From: Corynebacterium auris
GTDB taxonomy: Bacteria; Actinomycetota; Actinomycetes; Mycobacteriales; Mycobacteriaceae
Reading direction: 5' to 3'
NCBI RefSeq assembly: GCF_030408575.1
Contig: NZ_CP047047.1
Coordinates: 1,041,991-1,105,990 of the forward strand
DNA: 64,000 nucleotides
In this document: one piece after another, positions 63,399-64,000 of the stretch
Layout of the letters: every line of letters starts with the position of its first letter
How positions within the stretch are numbered: the stretch's first letter is position 1
The notes under the pieces: generated by a model
The model's database searches: none
What the model was told of the DNA's origin: nothing
Seen by the model: the letters and a program-made list of their open reading frames with translations, nothing else
Position numbers and translations under genes: made by a program

Positions 63399-64000
63399 GT
63401 GGCTGATCGGCTCACTGTGCGCGGCGCGCGCGAACACAACCTCAAGGGCGTGGACGTGGAGCTGCCCCGCGACGCGATGGTCGTGTTCACCGGCCTGTCC
63501 GGGTCGGGCAAATCCTCCCTCGCCTTCGACACCATCTTCGCCGAGGGGCAGCGCCGCTACGTCGAGTCCCTTTCCTCGTACGCGCGCATGTTCCTCGGGC
63601 AGATGGACAAGCCGGACGTCGACTACATCGACGGGTTATCCCCCGCGGTGTCCATCGACCAGAAGTCGACCAACCGCAACCCTCGCTCGACGGTGGGTAC
63701 CATCACGGAGATCTACGACTACCTGCGCCTGCTCTACTCCCGCGCCGGCACGCCGCACTGCCCCGTGTGCGACGCGGTAATCGAGCGCCAGACCCCGCAG
63801 CAGATCGTCGACCAGGTGATGGAGTACGAGGAACGCACCAAGTTCCAGGTGCTCGCCCCCGTTGTGCGAAAGCGCAAGGGTGAGTTCGCCGACCTGTTCA
63901 GCGACCTCGCGGCGCAGGGCTATTCCCGCGTGACTGTCGACGGCGAAACCTACCAGCTGTCGGAACCGCCCTCGCTGGAAAAGCAGGTCAAGCACACTAT
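63399..64000 (+). CDS. uvrA: Excinuclease ABC subunit A (3' end outside window)
   Basis: UvrA finds bulky DNA lesions and loads UvrB. The first 200 residues are present from GTG 63399 behind [28 protein letters not shown], Walker [36 protein letters not shown], and the first zinc-binding pair CPVC with [17 protein letters not shown]. The frame is open to the end of the window; full proteins are about 950 residues. It is divergent from the hydrolase gene. Confidence 0.95.
   Translation, partial: MADRLTVRGAREHNLKGVDVELPRDAMVVFTGLSGSGKSSLAFDTIFAEGQRRYVESLSSYARMFLGQMDKPDVDYIDGLSPAVSIDQKSTNRNPRSTVGTITEIYDYLRLLYSRAGTPHCPVCDAVIERQTPQQIVDQVMEYEERTKFQVLAPVVRKRKGEFADLFSDLAAQGYSRVTVDGETYQLSEPPSLEKQVKHT

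Noticed and set aside
1..64000. CRISPR array, prophage or rRNA operon
   Set aside because: No regularly spaced short repeats, no phage structural genes and no rRNA sequence were seen anywhere in the window.

Overview
The window looks like the chromosome of a high-GC Corynebacterium or close relative. Supporting features are corynomycolyltransferase (antigen 85-like) genes, an ndnR-nadA-nadB-nadC-nadS NAD operon of the type known from Corynebacterium glutamicum, an IclR regulator divergent from leuCD (ltbR arrangement), the gpsA-ddl-DUF3515-thiL-ung-DAK2-recG-rsmD-coaD block and polA-rpsA-coaE-uvrB-uvrA. Many genes use GTG starts, 1- to 4-base overlaps join neighbours, and some starts look leaderless.

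Region by region. 1-3.5 kb is a graveyard of insertion sequences: pieces of two IstB-like ATPases, two IS1249-like transposases, one IS256 transposase and the start of an IS3 OrfA. Embedded in it is a secreted glycine-rich bacteriocin-like precursor followed by a frameshifted small membrane ORF. 3.8-5.4 kb holds an internally deleted mycolyltransferase, a histidine-rich metal-binding protein with a twin-repeat promoter, and panD. 5.5-10.9 kb is the NAD de novo synthesis operon behind its Nudix-type regulator and a palindromic operator. Then come chrA, a full mycolyltransferase whose 5' end seems frameshifted in a poly-A tract, tRNA-Glu, a DJ-1/PfpI protein, a zinc-independent MDR oxidoreductase, phzF and two tandem YhgE/Pip membrane proteins.

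21.1-24.8 kb carries the most unusual pair: a SbnA-like PLP synthase followed 4 bp later by a 917-residue fusion of an FAD/NAD(P)-binding module and a fold-III PLP decarboxylase-like module. The pair suggests a small dedicated amino-acid pathway (product unknown, possibly diaminopropionate-related). ltbR-leuCD and housekeeping genes follow to 39 kb, then a polar amino-acid ABC transporter (ATPase, permease, lipoprotein), a secreted protein and a broken metallophosphoesterase.

44.6-50.6 kb is an accessory island between a 74-nt tRNA-Leu(CAA) and polA. It has an IS481-type element with an internal amber codon, an HTH remnant, a small cytoplasmic protein, a cysteine-rich secreted peptide and, divergently, a lactococcin 972-type bacteriocin operon: precursor, large membrane protein, ABC ATPase and a LuxR-type regulator. 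The rest (polA, rpsA, coaE, DUF4259, uvrB, two usp genes, a HelD-like helicase, a DoxX-like membrane protein, a metallo-beta-lactamase-fold hydrolase and the start of uvrA) is conserved core genome. No CRISPR array, rRNA gene or prophage was seen.
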